From assembly GCF_014201195.1 (NCBI RefSeq), contig NZ_JACHDS010000001.1:806001-870000 (forward strand): a stretch of DNA of 64,000 nt, read 5' to 3'. Positions 7,911-18,535 of the stretch are shown one piece after another (the stretch's first letter is position 1; the number at the start of each line of letters is the position of its first letter). Position numbers and translations under genes: made by a program. The DNA comes from Nocardiopsis mwathae. Lineage in GTDB: Bacteria > Actinomycetota > Actinomycetes > Streptosporangiales > Streptosporangiaceae. Under the pieces are notes generated by a model. It did no database searches. It was not told the origin of the DNA and saw only the letters and a list, made by a program, of their open reading frames with translations.

Positions 7911-10031
7911 GTGGACATCCCCCGCCACCCCGCCCGCCCGACCCGTGCGCAGCCCCGGCCCACGCGCCGCGGCGTGCTCGCCGCCGGAGCACTCACCGCG
8001 CTCGCCGCCGCTTCCGGCCCGCCCCTCGGCGCCCGCCCGGCGGCGGGTGCCGAGGGCTCGCCCGCGCCGGCGGCCCGTCCCGAGGCCGCCTACTGGTTCC
8101 CCGACTCCCTGCCCGACGGGCGGCCCGGCGAGGGCGTCGTGTGGCGCAGCCTCCTCGACTACTCCCCGCCGGACGACCCCGACCTGCCCTACAACACCGC
8201 CACCGTCCCCCGGGCCGAGCGCATCACCCCGGTCGCACCGCACCCCGGCGCCCCCGCCGGGGGAGCGCGGGTGCAGTCGCTGGTCTCCTTCGCTCCGACC
8301 TCCGCCAACCCCAGCCAGGGCGGGCCGGGAGCCCGCTACTACGCCTTCACCCACTGGGCCTACCTGGAGGAGCTGGTGTTCTGGGGCGGCTCCTCCTACG
8401 AGGGGCTGATCCTGGCGCCCAACGCCCCCGTCGTCGACGCGGCGCACCGCAACGGCGTCCCGGTCCTGGGCACCGTGTTCCTCCCGCCCGTCGCCTACGG
8501 CGGCGACCTGCGCTGGACCCGCGACCTCGTGCGGTGGGACGCGGCCGCCGAGACCTATCCCGTCGCCGACAAGCTCATCGAGGTCGCCGAGGCCTACGGC
8601 TTCGACGGCTGGTTCGTCAACGCCGAGACCGGCGGCGGCGACACCGCCCTGGCCGACGCGGTGCGCGGCTTCCTGCGCCACCTGCGCGCCACCTCGGACC
8701 TGCGCATCACCTGGTACGACGCCATGACCACCAGCGGCGCCGTCGTCTGGCAGAACCGGCTCAGCGACGCCAATGAGCCCTTCTTCCACGACGCCGGGCA
8801 GCCGGTCGCCCACACCATGTTCCTCAACTTCGGCTGGACCGCCGCCGGGCTCGCCGACTCCGCCGCGCGGGCCACCGCACTCGGCCGCGACCCGCACGAG
8901 CTATGGGCCGGGATCGACGTCGAGGCGCGCGGCCACCACACCCCCGTCGACTGGGACGCGCTGTTCGGCGCCGACCCCGCCGGGGCCACGTCGATCGGGT
9001 TCTACCGGCCCGAGTGGACGCACACCTCCACACCCGAGGACGCGGGGCCGGGGGAGTTCCACCGCCGCGACGACCGCTTCTGGACCGGCCCCACCGGCGA
9101 CCCGGGCGCCCCCGACCACGCCGACCCCTGGCCTGGGGTCGCCTCCCGCGTGGCCGACCGGTGCGCCGTCGTGGCCGCGCCCTTCGCCACCGCGTTCTGC
9201 ACCGGCCACGGGACGTGCTACGCGGTGGAGGGCCGCGTCGCCTCGGAGCGGCCCTGGCACCACCTGGGCGTGCAGGACGTCCTTCCGCCCCGGCGCTGGA
9301 GCCGTCGCGGCGGTGGCGCCGCGGTGTCCTTCGACTTCGATACGCCCTTCCACGGCGGGAACTCCCTGCTCGTCGAGCCGGTCACCGCGACGCCGGTGGA
9401 AATCGACCTGTATCCGGTCCGGTCGGTGGTCGAGGAGGGTACGGACACTGTTGTGGAACTCGTGCACGGCGGTGATCCCGGGGTGGCCGTGGAACTGGCC
9501 GCCGCCTGGGCCGGTCCCGAGCGGCCGGGCGAACCGCCGCCCTATGAGTACCTGACGGCCCCGGCCGAGCCCATCGACGGCACCGCGTGGTTCCGCAGCG
9601 TCTTCCCCCTGGCCACGGACCCACGGCGGACGCTGCGCGCGCTCGGCGTCCGCCTCCGGGCGCAGAGCGTGGGGGAGCCCGCCGGGGGAGCGCGGCCACG
9701 GTGGCGGCTGGGGAGGCTCCGGCTCGGCCCGCGCACCGGGCACCCGCCCGGTCGGCCGCGCGCCCCGCGCGCGGAGGCGGCGCACACCGGCCCCGACGGC
9801 TCCGCCGCGCTGCGGCTCCGGTGGTCGGCCGTCGACGGAGCCCGGCACTACGAGATCTTCCAGGCAGCGCCGGACGGCCCCAGGGAGCTCCTCGGTGCCA
9901 CCGCGAGCACCGCCTTCCACGTGACCGGGGTGCGCCGCCACCCGGGGGAGCGCTCGGCACGGCTGGAGATCCGCGCGGTCGGCCGCGACCACCGCCGATC
10001 CGCCCCCGCCGTCCTCCACCACCCCTGGTGA
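7911..10031 (+). CDS. Secreted GH85 endo-beta-N-acetylglucosaminidase (ENGase)
   Basis: A 706-residue glycosidase that cuts between the two core GlcNAc residues of N-glycans. Residues 1-45 form a Tat signal peptide (TRRGVLAAGALTALAAA), so it is exported folded. The GH85 barrel follows (YWFPDSLPDGRPGEG, YAFTHWAYLEELVFWGG, then VPVLGTVFLPP). The substrate-assisted catalytic pair is Asn237 and Glu239 in FDGWFVNAETG, and the WYDAMTTSGAVVWQNRL and FLNFGWT blocks are also family-typical. The last ~100 residues contain a fibronectin-III-like segment (LRWSAVDGARHYEIFQA). GTG 7911 has a strong AGGAGAAGGAGG ribosome site 6-8 bp upstream. It lies 26 bp after the beta-mannosidase gene in the same operon and would release glycans outside the cell for the ABC importer. 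Confidence 0.9.
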   Translation: MDIPRHPARPTRAQPRPTRRGVLAAGALTALAAASGPPLGARPAAGAEGSPAPAARPEAAYWFPDSLPDGRPGEGVVWRSLLDYSPPDDPDLPYNTATVPRAERITPVAPHPGAPAGGARVQSLVSFAPTSANPSQGGPGARYYAFTHWAYLEELVFWGGSSYEGLILAPNAPVVDAAHRNGVPVLGTVFLPPVAYGGDLRWTRDLVRWDAAAETYPVADKLIEVAEAYGFDGWFVNAETGGGDTALADAVRGFLRHLRATSDLRITWYDAMTTSGAVVWQNRLSDANEPFFHDAGQPVAHTMFLNFGWTAAGLADSAARATALGRDPHELWAGIDVEARGHHTPVDWDALFGADPAGATSIGFYRPEWTHTSTPEDAGPGEFHRRDDRFWTGPTGDPGAPDHADPWPGVASRVADRCAVVAAPFATAFCTGHGTCYAVEGRVASERPWHHLGVQDVLPPRRWSRRGGGAAVSFDFDTPFHGGNSLLVEPVTATPVEIDLYPVRSVVEEGTDTVVELVHGGDPGVAVELAAAWAGPERPGEPPPYEYLTAPAEPIDGTAWFRSVFPLATDPRRTLRALGVRLRAQSVGEPAGGARPRWRLGRLRLGPRTGHPPGRPRAPRAEAAHTGPDGSAALRLRWSAVDGARHYEIFQAAPDGPRELLGATASTAFHVTGVRRHPGERSARLEIRAVGRDHRRSAPAVLHHPW

Positions 10032-10077
10032 CCGCGGTGCCCGGCCCGGAAGCGAGCGACGATCGAAAGAGGTGGAC

Positions 10078-13000
10078 ATGCACGACGACCGCAGGCTCGT
10101 CGAGGACCGAGTCACCCGGGTCCTCGACGAGCGCATCCGCCCCGCCGTCTACCCCGAGACGACCCCCCTGGAGATCGGCCGCTGGGACGCCCCCGGGGAG
10201 CCGGTGCCGGTGGCGACCGGGCTGTCGGCCCCCTACACGGCCGCGTCGGTCGGCGAGCTGTGGGGGCCGCCCTGGGCCACCACCTGGTTCCGGCTGCGCG
10301 GCGAAGTCCCCGCCCCGTGGGCGGGGCACACGGTCGAGGCCGTGATCGACCTCGGCTTCGACGAGCGCATGCCCGGCTTCCAGTGCGAGGGCCTGGCCTA
10401 CACGGCCGACGGCGCCGCGGTGAAAGGGCTCAGCCCGCGCAACCGGTGGCTGCGGGTCGGCTCCCCGGCCCGCGCCGGGCAGTGGGTGGAGTACTACGTG
10501 GAGGCGGCGGCCAACCCCGTCGTCCTGGGAGTCCCGCCGTTCCGGCCCACCGAGCTCGGCGACCGCGGCACCGCCCACGACCGCCCGCTGTACGCGGTGC
10601 GCGGCGCCGAACTGGCGGTGTTCGACGCCACTGTGTGGGAGCTCGTCCAGGACATGGAAGTCCTCGACCAGCTCATGCGCGAGCTGCCGGTGGACTCCCC
10701 GCGCCGCTGGGAGCTGCTGCGCGCACTGGAGCGCGCGCTCGACGCGGTCGACCTGCAGGACGTCAACGCGACGGCCGCCCGCGCCCGGCAGGAGCTGGCC
10801 CCCGCCCTGGCCGCGCCCGCGCACGACAGCGCGCACCGCGTCTCGGCCGTCGGGCACGCCCACATCGACTCCGCCTGGCTGTGGCCACTGCGCGAAACCG
10901 TCCGCAAGGTCGCCCGCACCACCGCCAACGTCACCGCGCTGATGGACGACCACCCCGGGTTCCTGTTCGCGATGTCCCAGGCCCAGCAGCTGGACTGGAT
11001 CAAGGAGCACCGCCCCGAGGTCTACGGGCGGGTCACCGAGCAGGTGTCACGGGGCCGCTTCCTGCCGGTCGGCGGCATGTGGGTGGAAGCCGACACCAAC
11101 ATGCCCGGCTCCGAGGCGCTGGCCCGGCAGTTCGTCCTGGGCAAGCGGTTCTTCGCCGACGAGTTCGGGATCGACACCCGCGAGGTGTGGCTACCCGACA
11201 GCTTCGGCTACTCCGCCGCGCTGCCGCAGATCGTGAAGCTGTCGGGGTCGGAGTTCTTCCTCACCCAGAAGATCTCGTGGAACCAGCAGAACCCCTTCCC
11301 GCACCACACCTTCTGGTGGGAGGGCATCGACGGCACCCGCGTCTTCACCCACTTCCCACCCGCCGACACCTACAACTCCGAGCTGTCGGGCCGGGAGATG
11401 GCACACGCCCAGCGCAACTACCGGGAGAAGGGAGCGGGCAGGAGCTCGCTGGTCCCCTTCGGCTGGGGCGACGGCGGGGGCGGTCCGACCCGCGAGATGC
11501 TGGCCCGCGCCGAGCGCCTGCGCGACCTGGAGGGGTCGCCGCGGGTCGAGATCGAGCGCCCGGCCGACTTCTTCGCCCGGGCGCGCGAGGAGTACCCCGA
11601 CGCGCCGGTGTGGTGCGGCGAGCTCTACCTGGAGCTGCACCGCGCCACCTACACCAGCCAGGCCCTCACCAAGCAGGGCAACCGGCGCAGCGAGCACCTC
11701 CTGCGCGAGGCCGAGCTGTGGGCGTCGACGGCGGCGGTGCGCACCGGGGCGGACTACCCCTACCAGCGTCTGGAGCGGGTGTGGCGCACCGTCCTGCTGC
11801 ACCAGTTCCACGACATCCTGCCGGGCACCTCGATCGCGTGGGTGCACCGGGAGGCCGCGCGGACCTACGCCGCCGTCGCCACCGAGCTCACCGAGATCAT
11901 CGACGGTGCGCAGCGCGCCCTCCTCGCTCCGCCGCCGACCGGTGCGGGCGGCGACGGTGCGGAACCCGCGCCCCGCACCGTTTTCAACGCCGCTCCGCAC
12001 GAGCGCAACGGGGTCCCCGCGCTCGGCGCCGGGCCTGCGGCCCCGGCCGCGGGGCGGGTGCACCACACCCGCGAGGACGGCGGCCACGTCCTGGACAACG
12101 GGCTGATCCGGGTCGCCGTCGACGCCGACGGTCTGCTGGCCTCGGTGCTGGACCTGCGGGAGGGGCGGGAGGCGCTGGCCCCGGGCACGCGCGGCAACCT
12201 GCTCCAGCTCCACCCGGACTTCCCCAACATGTGGGACGCCTGGGACGTCGACTCCTTCTACCGCAACACCGTGGTGGACCTGGTCGACGCCGAGGAGGTC
12301 GCGGTCGAGACCGCGCCGGACGGCGGTGCGGCGGTGCGCGTCCGGCGCGGCTGCGGCCGCTCCTCGGTCACCCAGACGCTCACCGTCCGGCCGGGCACGC
12401 GGCGGCTCGACATCGTCACCGAGGTGGACTGGCGGGAGACCGAGAAGTTCCTCAAGGCCGCCTTCCCGCTGGACGTGCGCGCCGCCGACGCCGCCTCGGA
12501 GATCCAGTTCGGGCACGTGCGCCGCCCGACGCACACCAACACCTCGTGGGACGCCGCGAAGTTCGAGACGTGCGCGCACCGCTGGATCCACGTGGGTGAA
12601 CCCGGCTACGGGCACGCGGTGGTCAACGACTCCACCTACGGCCACGACGTGACGCGCGACGTCCGGCCCGACGGCGGGACGACCACGACCGTCCGGCTGT
12701 CCCTGCTGCGCGCACCGCGGTTCCCCGACCCCCGCACCGACCATGGGGTCCACCGCTTCGCCTACGCGCTGGTACCCGGCGCGGAGGTGGGCGACGCGGT
12801 GCGCGAGGGGTACCGGATCAACCTGCCCGAGCGGGCGCTTCCGGGGGCCGCCGAGGTTCGGCCGCTGGTCGCCGTGGACCATCCGGGTGTCGTCGTGGAG
12901 GCGGTGAAGCTGGCCGAGGACCGCTCCGGCGACGTGGTGGTCCGGATGTACGAGTCGCGGGGGAGCCGGGCCCGCGCCGAGGTCGGGTTCGGTTTCCCCG

Positions 13001-13140
13001 CCGGCCGCGCCACCCGCGTCGACCTCCTGGAGCGGCCTCTGCCGGACGCCCCCGAACCGGAGGACACCGGAGGCGGGGTCCGGCTCGCGCTGCGCCCCTT
13101 CGAGATCGCCACCCTGCGCATACCGCGCACCGTCCCCTGA
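10078..13140 (+). CDS. GH38 alpha-mannosidase
   Basis: A 1020-residue zinc-dependent retaining alpha-mannosidase without a signal peptide, so cytosolic. The N-terminal jelly-roll region precedes the catalytic domain. The metal site begins with GHAHIDSAWLWP (His260/His262/Asp264), and the nucleophile is Asp374 in WLPDSFGYSAALPQ. The TFWWEGIDGTRVFTHFP, LYLELHRATYTSQ and LHQFHDILPGTSI blocks are hallmark GH38 segments, followed by the long beta-rich C-terminal domain. ATG 10078 is preferred because GAAAGAGG lies just upstream; an in-frame GTG six bases earlier is too close to that site. Last gene of the importer/glycosidase operon; it would trim alpha-linked mannose from imported GlcNAc1-type glycans. 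Confidence 0.93.
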   Translation: MHDDRRLVEDRVTRVLDERIRPAVYPETTPLEIGRWDAPGEPVPVATGLSAPYTAASVGELWGPPWATTWFRLRGEVPAPWAGHTVEAVIDLGFDERMPGFQCEGLAYTADGAAVKGLSPRNRWLRVGSPARAGQWVEYYVEAAANPVVLGVPPFRPTELGDRGTAHDRPLYAVRGAELAVFDATVWELVQDMEVLDQLMRELPVDSPRRWELLRALERALDAVDLQDVNATAARARQELAPALAAPAHDSAHRVSAVGHAHIDSAWLWPLRETVRKVARTTANVTALMDDHPGFLFAMSQAQQLDWIKEHRPEVYGRVTEQVSRGRFLPVGGMWVEADTNMPGSEALARQFVLGKRFFADEFGIDTREVWLPDSFGYSAALPQIVKLSGSEFFLTQKISWNQQNPFPHHTFWWEGIDGTRVFTHFPPADTYNSELSGREMAHAQRNYREKGAGRSSLVPFGWGDGGGGPTREMLARAERLRDLEGSPRVEIERPADFFARAREEYPDAPVWCGELYLELHRATYTSQALTKQGNRRSEHLLREAELWASTAAVRTGADYPYQRLERVWRTVLLHQFHDILPGTSIAWVHREAARTYAAVATELTEIIDGAQRALLAPPPTGAGGDGAEPAPRTVFNAAPHERNGVPALGAGPAAPAAGRVHHTREDGGHVLDNGLIRVAVDADGLLASVLDLREGREALAPGTRGNLLQLHPDFPNMWDAWDVDSFYRNTVVDLVDAEEVAVETAPDGGAAVRVRRGCGRSSVTQTLTVRPGTRRLDIVTEVDWRETEKFLKAAFPLDVRAADAASEIQFGHVRRPTHTNTSWDAAKFETCAHRWIHVGEPGYGHAVVNDSTYGHDVTRDVRPDGGTTTTVRLSLLRAPRFPDPRTDHGVHRFAYALVPGAEVGDAVREGYRINLPERALPGAAEVRPLVAVDHPGVVVEAVKLAEDRSGDVVVRMYESRGSRARAEVGFGFPAGRATRVDLLERPLPDAPEPEDTGGGVRLALRPFEIATLRIPRTVP

Positions 13141-13152
13141 CCTCGTCCCTTC

Positions 13153-13185
13153 CCCTGCTCCTCCGAGATCATCGGAGGAGCAGGG
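13153..13185. terminator. Bidirectional hairpin terminator
   Basis: A perfect 14-bp stem (CCCTGCTCCTCCGA with TCGGAGGAGCAGGG) and a 5-nt loop, between the convergent alpha-mannosidase and hydrolase genes. No strong T-tract, which is common in high-GC actinobacteria. Confidence 0.75.
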
Positions 13186-13239
13186 CGGTCGGGGTGGGTG
13201 GAGGGGACGGGCTCCCCACCACCCGTCGGCGGTGTCGGG

Positions 13240-14907
13240 TCAGGAGACGGGCAGGGGAGCGGGGAGCGGAACGGGGTGTTCCTCCTCCTCGTCGATCTGC
13301 TCCTGCACCTTCTCGGTGAGGTTCTCCTCATCGGCGGTGTCCGGGGCGTCCAGGTCCGGGAAGGGCGCACCGGGGCAGGTCGTCGCGCTTCCGGGCAGGA
13401 TGCCGTCGATCAGGTAGTCGTCGATCTGCTCGGTGACGCAGTCGTAGCCCGGAATGCCGTAGTAGCCGTGGTTGCTGTCGTCCTCCACGATGATGAGGCT
13501 GTCGCGCAGGCGCTGGGCCATGGCCGGCCCGCCCTCATAGGCGGTCTGGGTGTCGTAGTGGCTCTGGACCACGACACCCGTCGGGTAGCCGTCGCGCTTC
13601 AGCTCCACCGGCTTCTCGGCCGGGGTGTAGGAGCGGAACGTGCACGGGTCGGGAGCGGAGAGCATCGCCCCCATCCCGTAGGGGTGCTCGGCGGCGTACT
13701 CGCGCATGTCGGCGTAGTACGCGCCGAGCCCCGTGGGCCAGTCGGCCTCGCACCGGACGGTGGCGAAGGTGGACGGGGAGAACGCGGAGTCGTCGGCGAA
13801 TCGGTCGCGGCTCGCGGCGAGGCGCAGCGCACCCGCGTCGGCCGCCTCCCGGACCTGGGCGTCGTCGCCGTCGCGCAGGCCGCCGATGAACGCGGCGAGG
13901 ACGTCCCATTCCCCCTGGTCGCGGTTGAGCAGTGCCACGGCCATGTCGAAGGACGATCGGTCGAAGTCGTCGATCGGGTCGTCGTGCAACCGCTGGGCGA
14001 CGTCCTCCATCGACCGGAACACCGCCTCGGAGGTGTCGCCCAGACCGAGCTTGTCGTCGTTCTCCGCGGCCCACCGGGTGAAGCGTTCCACGTTCTCCGT
14101 GTGCGCGCGGGACATGGCCAGCCAGGTGTCGCGCCAGATGCGGTCGGGGTGGATCGAGGAGTCCAGGACGCTGCGGTCGAGTTTCTCCGGGAAGAGGCTG
14201 CCGTAGACGGCGCCGAGGTAGGTGCCGTAGGAGTAGCCGAGGTAGTTGGCCTTGTCCTCGCCGAGTACGCCGCGGATCACGTCCATGTCGCGGGCGGTGT
14301 TGGCGGTGGTGATGTGCGGCCGTAGGGAACCGCCCGTGCGGTCGCAGCCCGCCTCCGTTCGGCGTGCGGCCTCGGTGAAGTTGTGCAGCTGCCCGGCGGT
14401 CGGCCGGGTGGGCAGTTCCAGGTCGTCGAGGTCGGGAACGGAGCACTGGATCCGGGTGGACTCGCCGATTCCGCGCGGGTCGAAGCCGATGAGGTCGTAG
14501 ACCTCGCCGATCTTCTGCCCGCGGAGGAACGCGGCCATGCCTAGGCCGGATCCGCCCGGTCCGCCGGGGTTGGCCAGCAGGATGCCGCGTCGGCCGTCCT
14601 CATCGGTGGCGCGGTGCCGGGAGACGGCGATCCGGATCCGCTCGCCCCTGGGGTTCGCGTAGTCCATGGGGACGGTGATCCTGGCGCATTCCAGGTCGTC
14701 GAGCCCCTCGCCGGTGCACGGCTTCCAAGCGGGTTCCTGGTCGTAGAAGCGCTGCAGTTCGGGGGAGACGGTGCCGGCCGTGTCAGCGGTGCCGGCGGTG
14801 TCGGCCGCGGCGGGCGGCACGGCGACGAGGACGCCGGTCAGGGCGGCCACTCCGACCATGCTCACGGCGGTGCGCATCCGTCCGCCGGTCCATGTGTGGG
14901 GGTTCAC
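13240..14907 (-). CDS. Secreted alpha/beta-hydrolase, tripeptidyl aminopeptidase (Tap/SlpD-E) family
   Basis: A 555-residue exported serine hydrolase of peptidase family S33. A signal peptide (MRTAVSMVGVAALTGVLVAVPPAAA within residues 11-36) precedes the mature enzyme. LLANPGGPGGSG forms the oxyanion region, GFDPRGIGES follows, and the nucleophile elbow is GYSYGTYLGAVYGSLFP. The late SNHGYYGIPGYDC block supplies the catalytic His region. Four or more cysteines suggest extracellular disulfides. Streptomyces Tap and SlpD/SlpE remove N-terminal tripeptides from secreted proteins. GTG 14907 has AAAGG six bases upstream. An acidic tail (EEENLTEK...DEEEEH) ends the protein. Monocistronic; it faces the N-glycan operon across a shared terminator, so a role in glycoprotein digestion is possible but unproven. 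Confidence 0.85.
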   Translation of the reverse strand: MNPHTWTGGRMRTAVSMVGVAALTGVLVAVPPAAADTAGTADTAGTVSPELQRFYDQEPAWKPCTGEGLDDLECARITVPMDYANPRGERIRIAVSRHRATDEDGRRGILLANPGGPGGSGLGMAAFLRGQKIGEVYDLIGFDPRGIGESTRIQCSVPDLDDLELPTRPTAGQLHNFTEAARRTEAGCDRTGGSLRPHITTANTARDMDVIRGVLGEDKANYLGYSYGTYLGAVYGSLFPEKLDRSVLDSSIHPDRIWRDTWLAMSRAHTENVERFTRWAAENDDKLGLGDTSEAVFRSMEDVAQRLHDDPIDDFDRSSFDMAVALLNRDQGEWDVLAAFIGGLRDGDDAQVREAADAGALRLAASRDRFADDSAFSPSTFATVRCEADWPTGLGAYYADMREYAAEHPYGMGAMLSAPDPCTFRSYTPAEKPVELKRDGYPTGVVVQSHYDTQTAYEGGPAMAQRLRDSLIIVEDDSNHGYYGIPGYDCVTEQIDDYLIDGILPGSATTCPGAPFPDLDAPDTADEENLTEKVQEQIDEEEEHPVPLPAPLPVS

Positions 14908-15248
14908 AGCCTGCCTTTCGGAGGTGGGGGCGGCCCGGTGCCGGTGTGCGGCGGCAGCGGGCCGGAGTCGGCATGACGGCGAAGACCCTAGAAATCGGGG
15001 CGACGGTTACGGAACTGACAAAAGTCATAGATCAATCAACTGGCCAAATGTGGACAACTTTCCCTGTTGCCCCATGGGTGCCGTGGCGGGTGGGGTGCGC
15101 GGGCGTGATGGGGGGGTAGATGGGCGGGTATAGACGTTAGGTGGCGAAATGCCTACGTTGGGTAGCTGTTCGGGCTTCGGAGCGGATGTGAGAAAAGCAC
15201 CGTGACCGGGAAGGGCAACCGCACGTCGCACGGATCGGGGATCGGCGG
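14908..15248. other. Divergent intergenic region, hydrolase / LCP gene
   Basis: 341 bp with no gene. The segment around 15000-15065 is AT-rich compared with its surroundings and probably carries the hydrolase promoter, but I cannot place -35/-10 elements with confidence. A better promoter for the rightward gene lies at 15131-15159. Confidence 0.5.
15131..15159 (+). promoter_or_regulatory. Candidate promoter of the LCP gene
   Basis: TAGACG (15131-15136), 17-bp spacer, TACGTT (15154-15159); about 83 nt of leader before the ATG at 15249. Confidence 0.4.
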
Positions 15249-16247
15249 ATGGAGAGGCTGCGGAAGCGCGGGCTGCGGGTCGTCGTGGCGGTCCTGGCCG
15301 CCGTGGCCGTCGTGGGCGGTGCGGTGGCGGCGGTGGGGCTCTGGCGGCTGGCCGCCTACGACGGCAATATCGACCGGATCCAGGGGGCGCTGCCCGACGG
15401 CGGGGTGGGCGGGACCGCCGACCCCGGGGACACCTGGCTGCTGGTGGGGTCCGACCTGCGCGGCGCGTCCACGCCCACCAAGTGGCGGCCCGGCGAGGCG
15501 AACGCCGACACCGTCATCGTGCTGCACGCCCCCGAGGGAGCCGAGCGCGCCCACCTGATCTCCATCCCCCGCGACGCCTGGGTGTACGTCCCCGGCCACG
15601 GGCCCGACCGGCTCTCCCGCGCTTTCCGCGAGGGCGGCCCCCGGCTGCTCGTGGAGGTCGTCCAGCGGGAGACCGGGGTGACCATCGACCACTTCGCCGC
15701 GGTGGACTTCGAGGGGTTCGAGCGGATGACCGACGCTCTCGGCGGTGTCGAGGTGAGCATCACCGACCCGGTCTACGACCCGAGCAACGGCTGGTACTGG
15801 CCTGCCGGGGCCAACCGGATGGACGGCGCGCAGGCGCTGCGCTTCGTCCGCGAGCGCAAGGGGCTGCCCGAGGGCGACCAGGACCGGATCAAGCGCCAGC
15901 AGGCCTTCCTCAAGGCGATGGCCGCCGAGGCGACCAGCGCGGACCTGCTCGCCGACCCGGTGCGCCTCGACGCCTTCCTGGACGCGGCCAGCGCTTCCCT
16001 GGCCGTGGACGAGCGCGTGGGCATGACCACGCTGCGCGCCATGGGCGCGCGCCTCGCCGGTGTCGGCCCCGAGGGGCTCGTTTTCGTCAGCCTGCCCATC
16101 GGGTCCACCGGCTGGATCGACGGAAAGAACGTCGCCTTTCTCGACCAGGAGGTGAAGCGGGGGGTGTTCGCCGCGCTGCGCGAGGGGACCCTGGAGGCTT
16201 ACGTCGCCGAGTTCGGCCTGGAGAACGCCGTGGACGAGGTGCGCTGA
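15249..16247 (+). CDS. LytR-CpsA-Psr (LCP) family cell-wall glycopolymer ligase
   Basis: A 332-residue membrane-anchored protein. Residues 6-32 form one transmembrane helix after an RKRGLR basic start, so the catalytic domain faces outward. The LCP core shows WLLVGSDLRG, the Arg/Asp pattern ANADTVIVLHAP, ISIPRDAWVYVPGHG, DHFAAVDFEGFERMTDALGGVEV, and the conserved ALRFVRERKGLPEGDQDRIKRQQAFL, whose arginines bind the polyprenyl pyrophosphate. These enzymes transfer undecaprenyl-linked wall polymers to peptidoglycan. It stands alone, with no polymer biosynthesis genes nearby. Confidence 0.92.
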   Translation: MERLRKRGLRVVVAVLAAVAVVGGAVAAVGLWRLAAYDGNIDRIQGALPDGGVGGTADPGDTWLLVGSDLRGASTPTKWRPGEANADTVIVLHAPEGAERAHLISIPRDAWVYVPGHGPDRLSRAFREGGPRLLVEVVQRETGVTIDHFAAVDFEGFERMTDALGGVEVSITDPVYDPSNGWYWPAGANRMDGAQALRFVRERKGLPEGDQDRIKRQQAFLKAMAAEATSADLLADPVRLDAFLDAASASLAVDERVGMTTLRAMGARLAGVGPEGLVFVSLPIGSTGWIDGKNVAFLDQEVKRGVFAALREGTLEAYVAEFGLENAVDEVR

Positions 16248-16421
16248 GGCCGCTGGTGCACGGATACCGGAACAGATAGATCCGAATCACATTCGGGAAT
16301 GGCCCTCCGGCCCCCGGTGTTGGTGCGGGGGTGATGCCGTCCGGTCGGTGCCGACCACGGCGCCGGCGCCCGCGCGTCCGGCGGTCCGGGTCCGCCGTCC
16401 CACCGCGAAGCTGGAGGACCC

Positions 16422-17453
<1,032 letters not shown>

Positions 17454-17628
17454 CCCGGTCTCCGGTCGCGGCCCCGGCGCCCGCCCCCGGCGGGGCCGGG
17501 GCCGTCGGCTCTTGACCTCCAGCGAAGTCGAGGTTTTAGCCTCCCCATCGTCGGCACGCGCGAAGAGCCGACCCGCGGCCGCCTCCGGTGGCCGACGGAG
17601 AACAGCGGACACACGTGAGGACGGACCC

Positions 17629-18510
17629 ATGACCGCACAGACGCCCGGGCACACCGCGGCCGGCACCACCACCGCGGACCCGGCCCGCGCCTGGCAGGGT
17701 GATGCCCTGGATCTCGACGCCTACCTGGCCCGCGTCGGATACGACGGCGACCGCGGCCCCACCCTCGATACGCTGCGCGCCCTGCACCGCGCCCACCTCG
17801 CGGCGTTCCCCTTCGAGAACCTCGACATCGTGCTGGGTCGGCCGATCCGCCTGGACATCGGCCACCTGGTGGAGAAGCTCGTGCACGGGCGGCGGGGCGG
17901 CTACTGCTACGAGCACAACCACCTGTTCGCCGCCGTTCTCGAACGCCTCGGCTTCACGTTCACCGGCGTCGCCGCGCGCGTCCAGATGGGAACGGACAAG
18001 CTGCGCCCGGCCACCCACATGGCGCTCATCGTCACCATCGACGGCACCGACCACCTCGCGGACGTCGGCTTCGGCGACGAGGGTCTGCTGGAGCCGCTGC
18101 CCTTCGCCGACGGCTCCCAGGCCCGCCAGTCCGGCGCGACCTTCCGTATCGAGCGCCGGGGCGGGGAGTGGGTGCTGCGCTCCCTGCACACCGACGGCTG
18201 GTTCGACATCTACCGGTTCACCACCGCACCCCAGCACACCCTCGACTACGAGATCTACAACCACTACCTGCAGACCCACGAGCGCTCGCCGTTCATGGGC
18301 CGGATCATCGCGCAGAAGACCTCGCCCGAGCTCCGCCACTCCCTGATCGACACCACCCTGACCACCACCCGCCACGGCGGCACCGCCCACGAGCGCCTCC
18401 TGGACCCCGAGGAGGTCCCGCCGACCCTGCGCACCGTCTTCGGCATCGGCCTGGCCCCGGAGGAGTCATCGACCGTCACCACCCGGGTCCGCGCCTTCAT
18501 CGCAGAGTGA
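17629..18510 (+). CDS. Arylamine N-acetyltransferase
   Basis: A 293-residue NAT-fold acetyltransferase using acetyl-CoA. The catalytic triad is visible: Cys93 in RRGGYCYEHNHLF, His in ATHMALIV and Asp in LADVGFGDEG. PFENLDIVLGRPI is also family-typical. Compared with usual bacterial NATs (about 275-280 residues, Cys near position 70), this one has an N-terminal extension of about 22 low-complexity residues, so translation could start slightly later. In actinomycetes NAT homologues act on aromatic amines or on amide formation in ansamycin-type pathways; no such cluster is present here. Convergent with the TRAP permease gene, with a gap of only 25 bp. Confidence 0.92.
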   Translation: MTAQTPGHTAAGTTTADPARAWQGDALDLDAYLARVGYDGDRGPTLDTLRALHRAHLAAFPFENLDIVLGRPIRLDIGHLVEKLVHGRRGGYCYEHNHLFAAVLERLGFTFTGVAARVQMGTDKLRPATHMALIVTIDGTDHLADVGFGDEGLLEPLPFADGSQARQSGATFRIERRGGEWVLRSLHTDGWFDIYRFTTAPQHTLDYEIYNHYLQTHERSPFMGRIIAQKTSPELRHSLIDTTLTTTRHGGTAHERLLDPEEVPPTLRTVFGIGLAPEESSTVTTRVRAFIAE

Positions 18511-18535
18511 GGTGCCGCCCTGTCGACCGGCGGCC

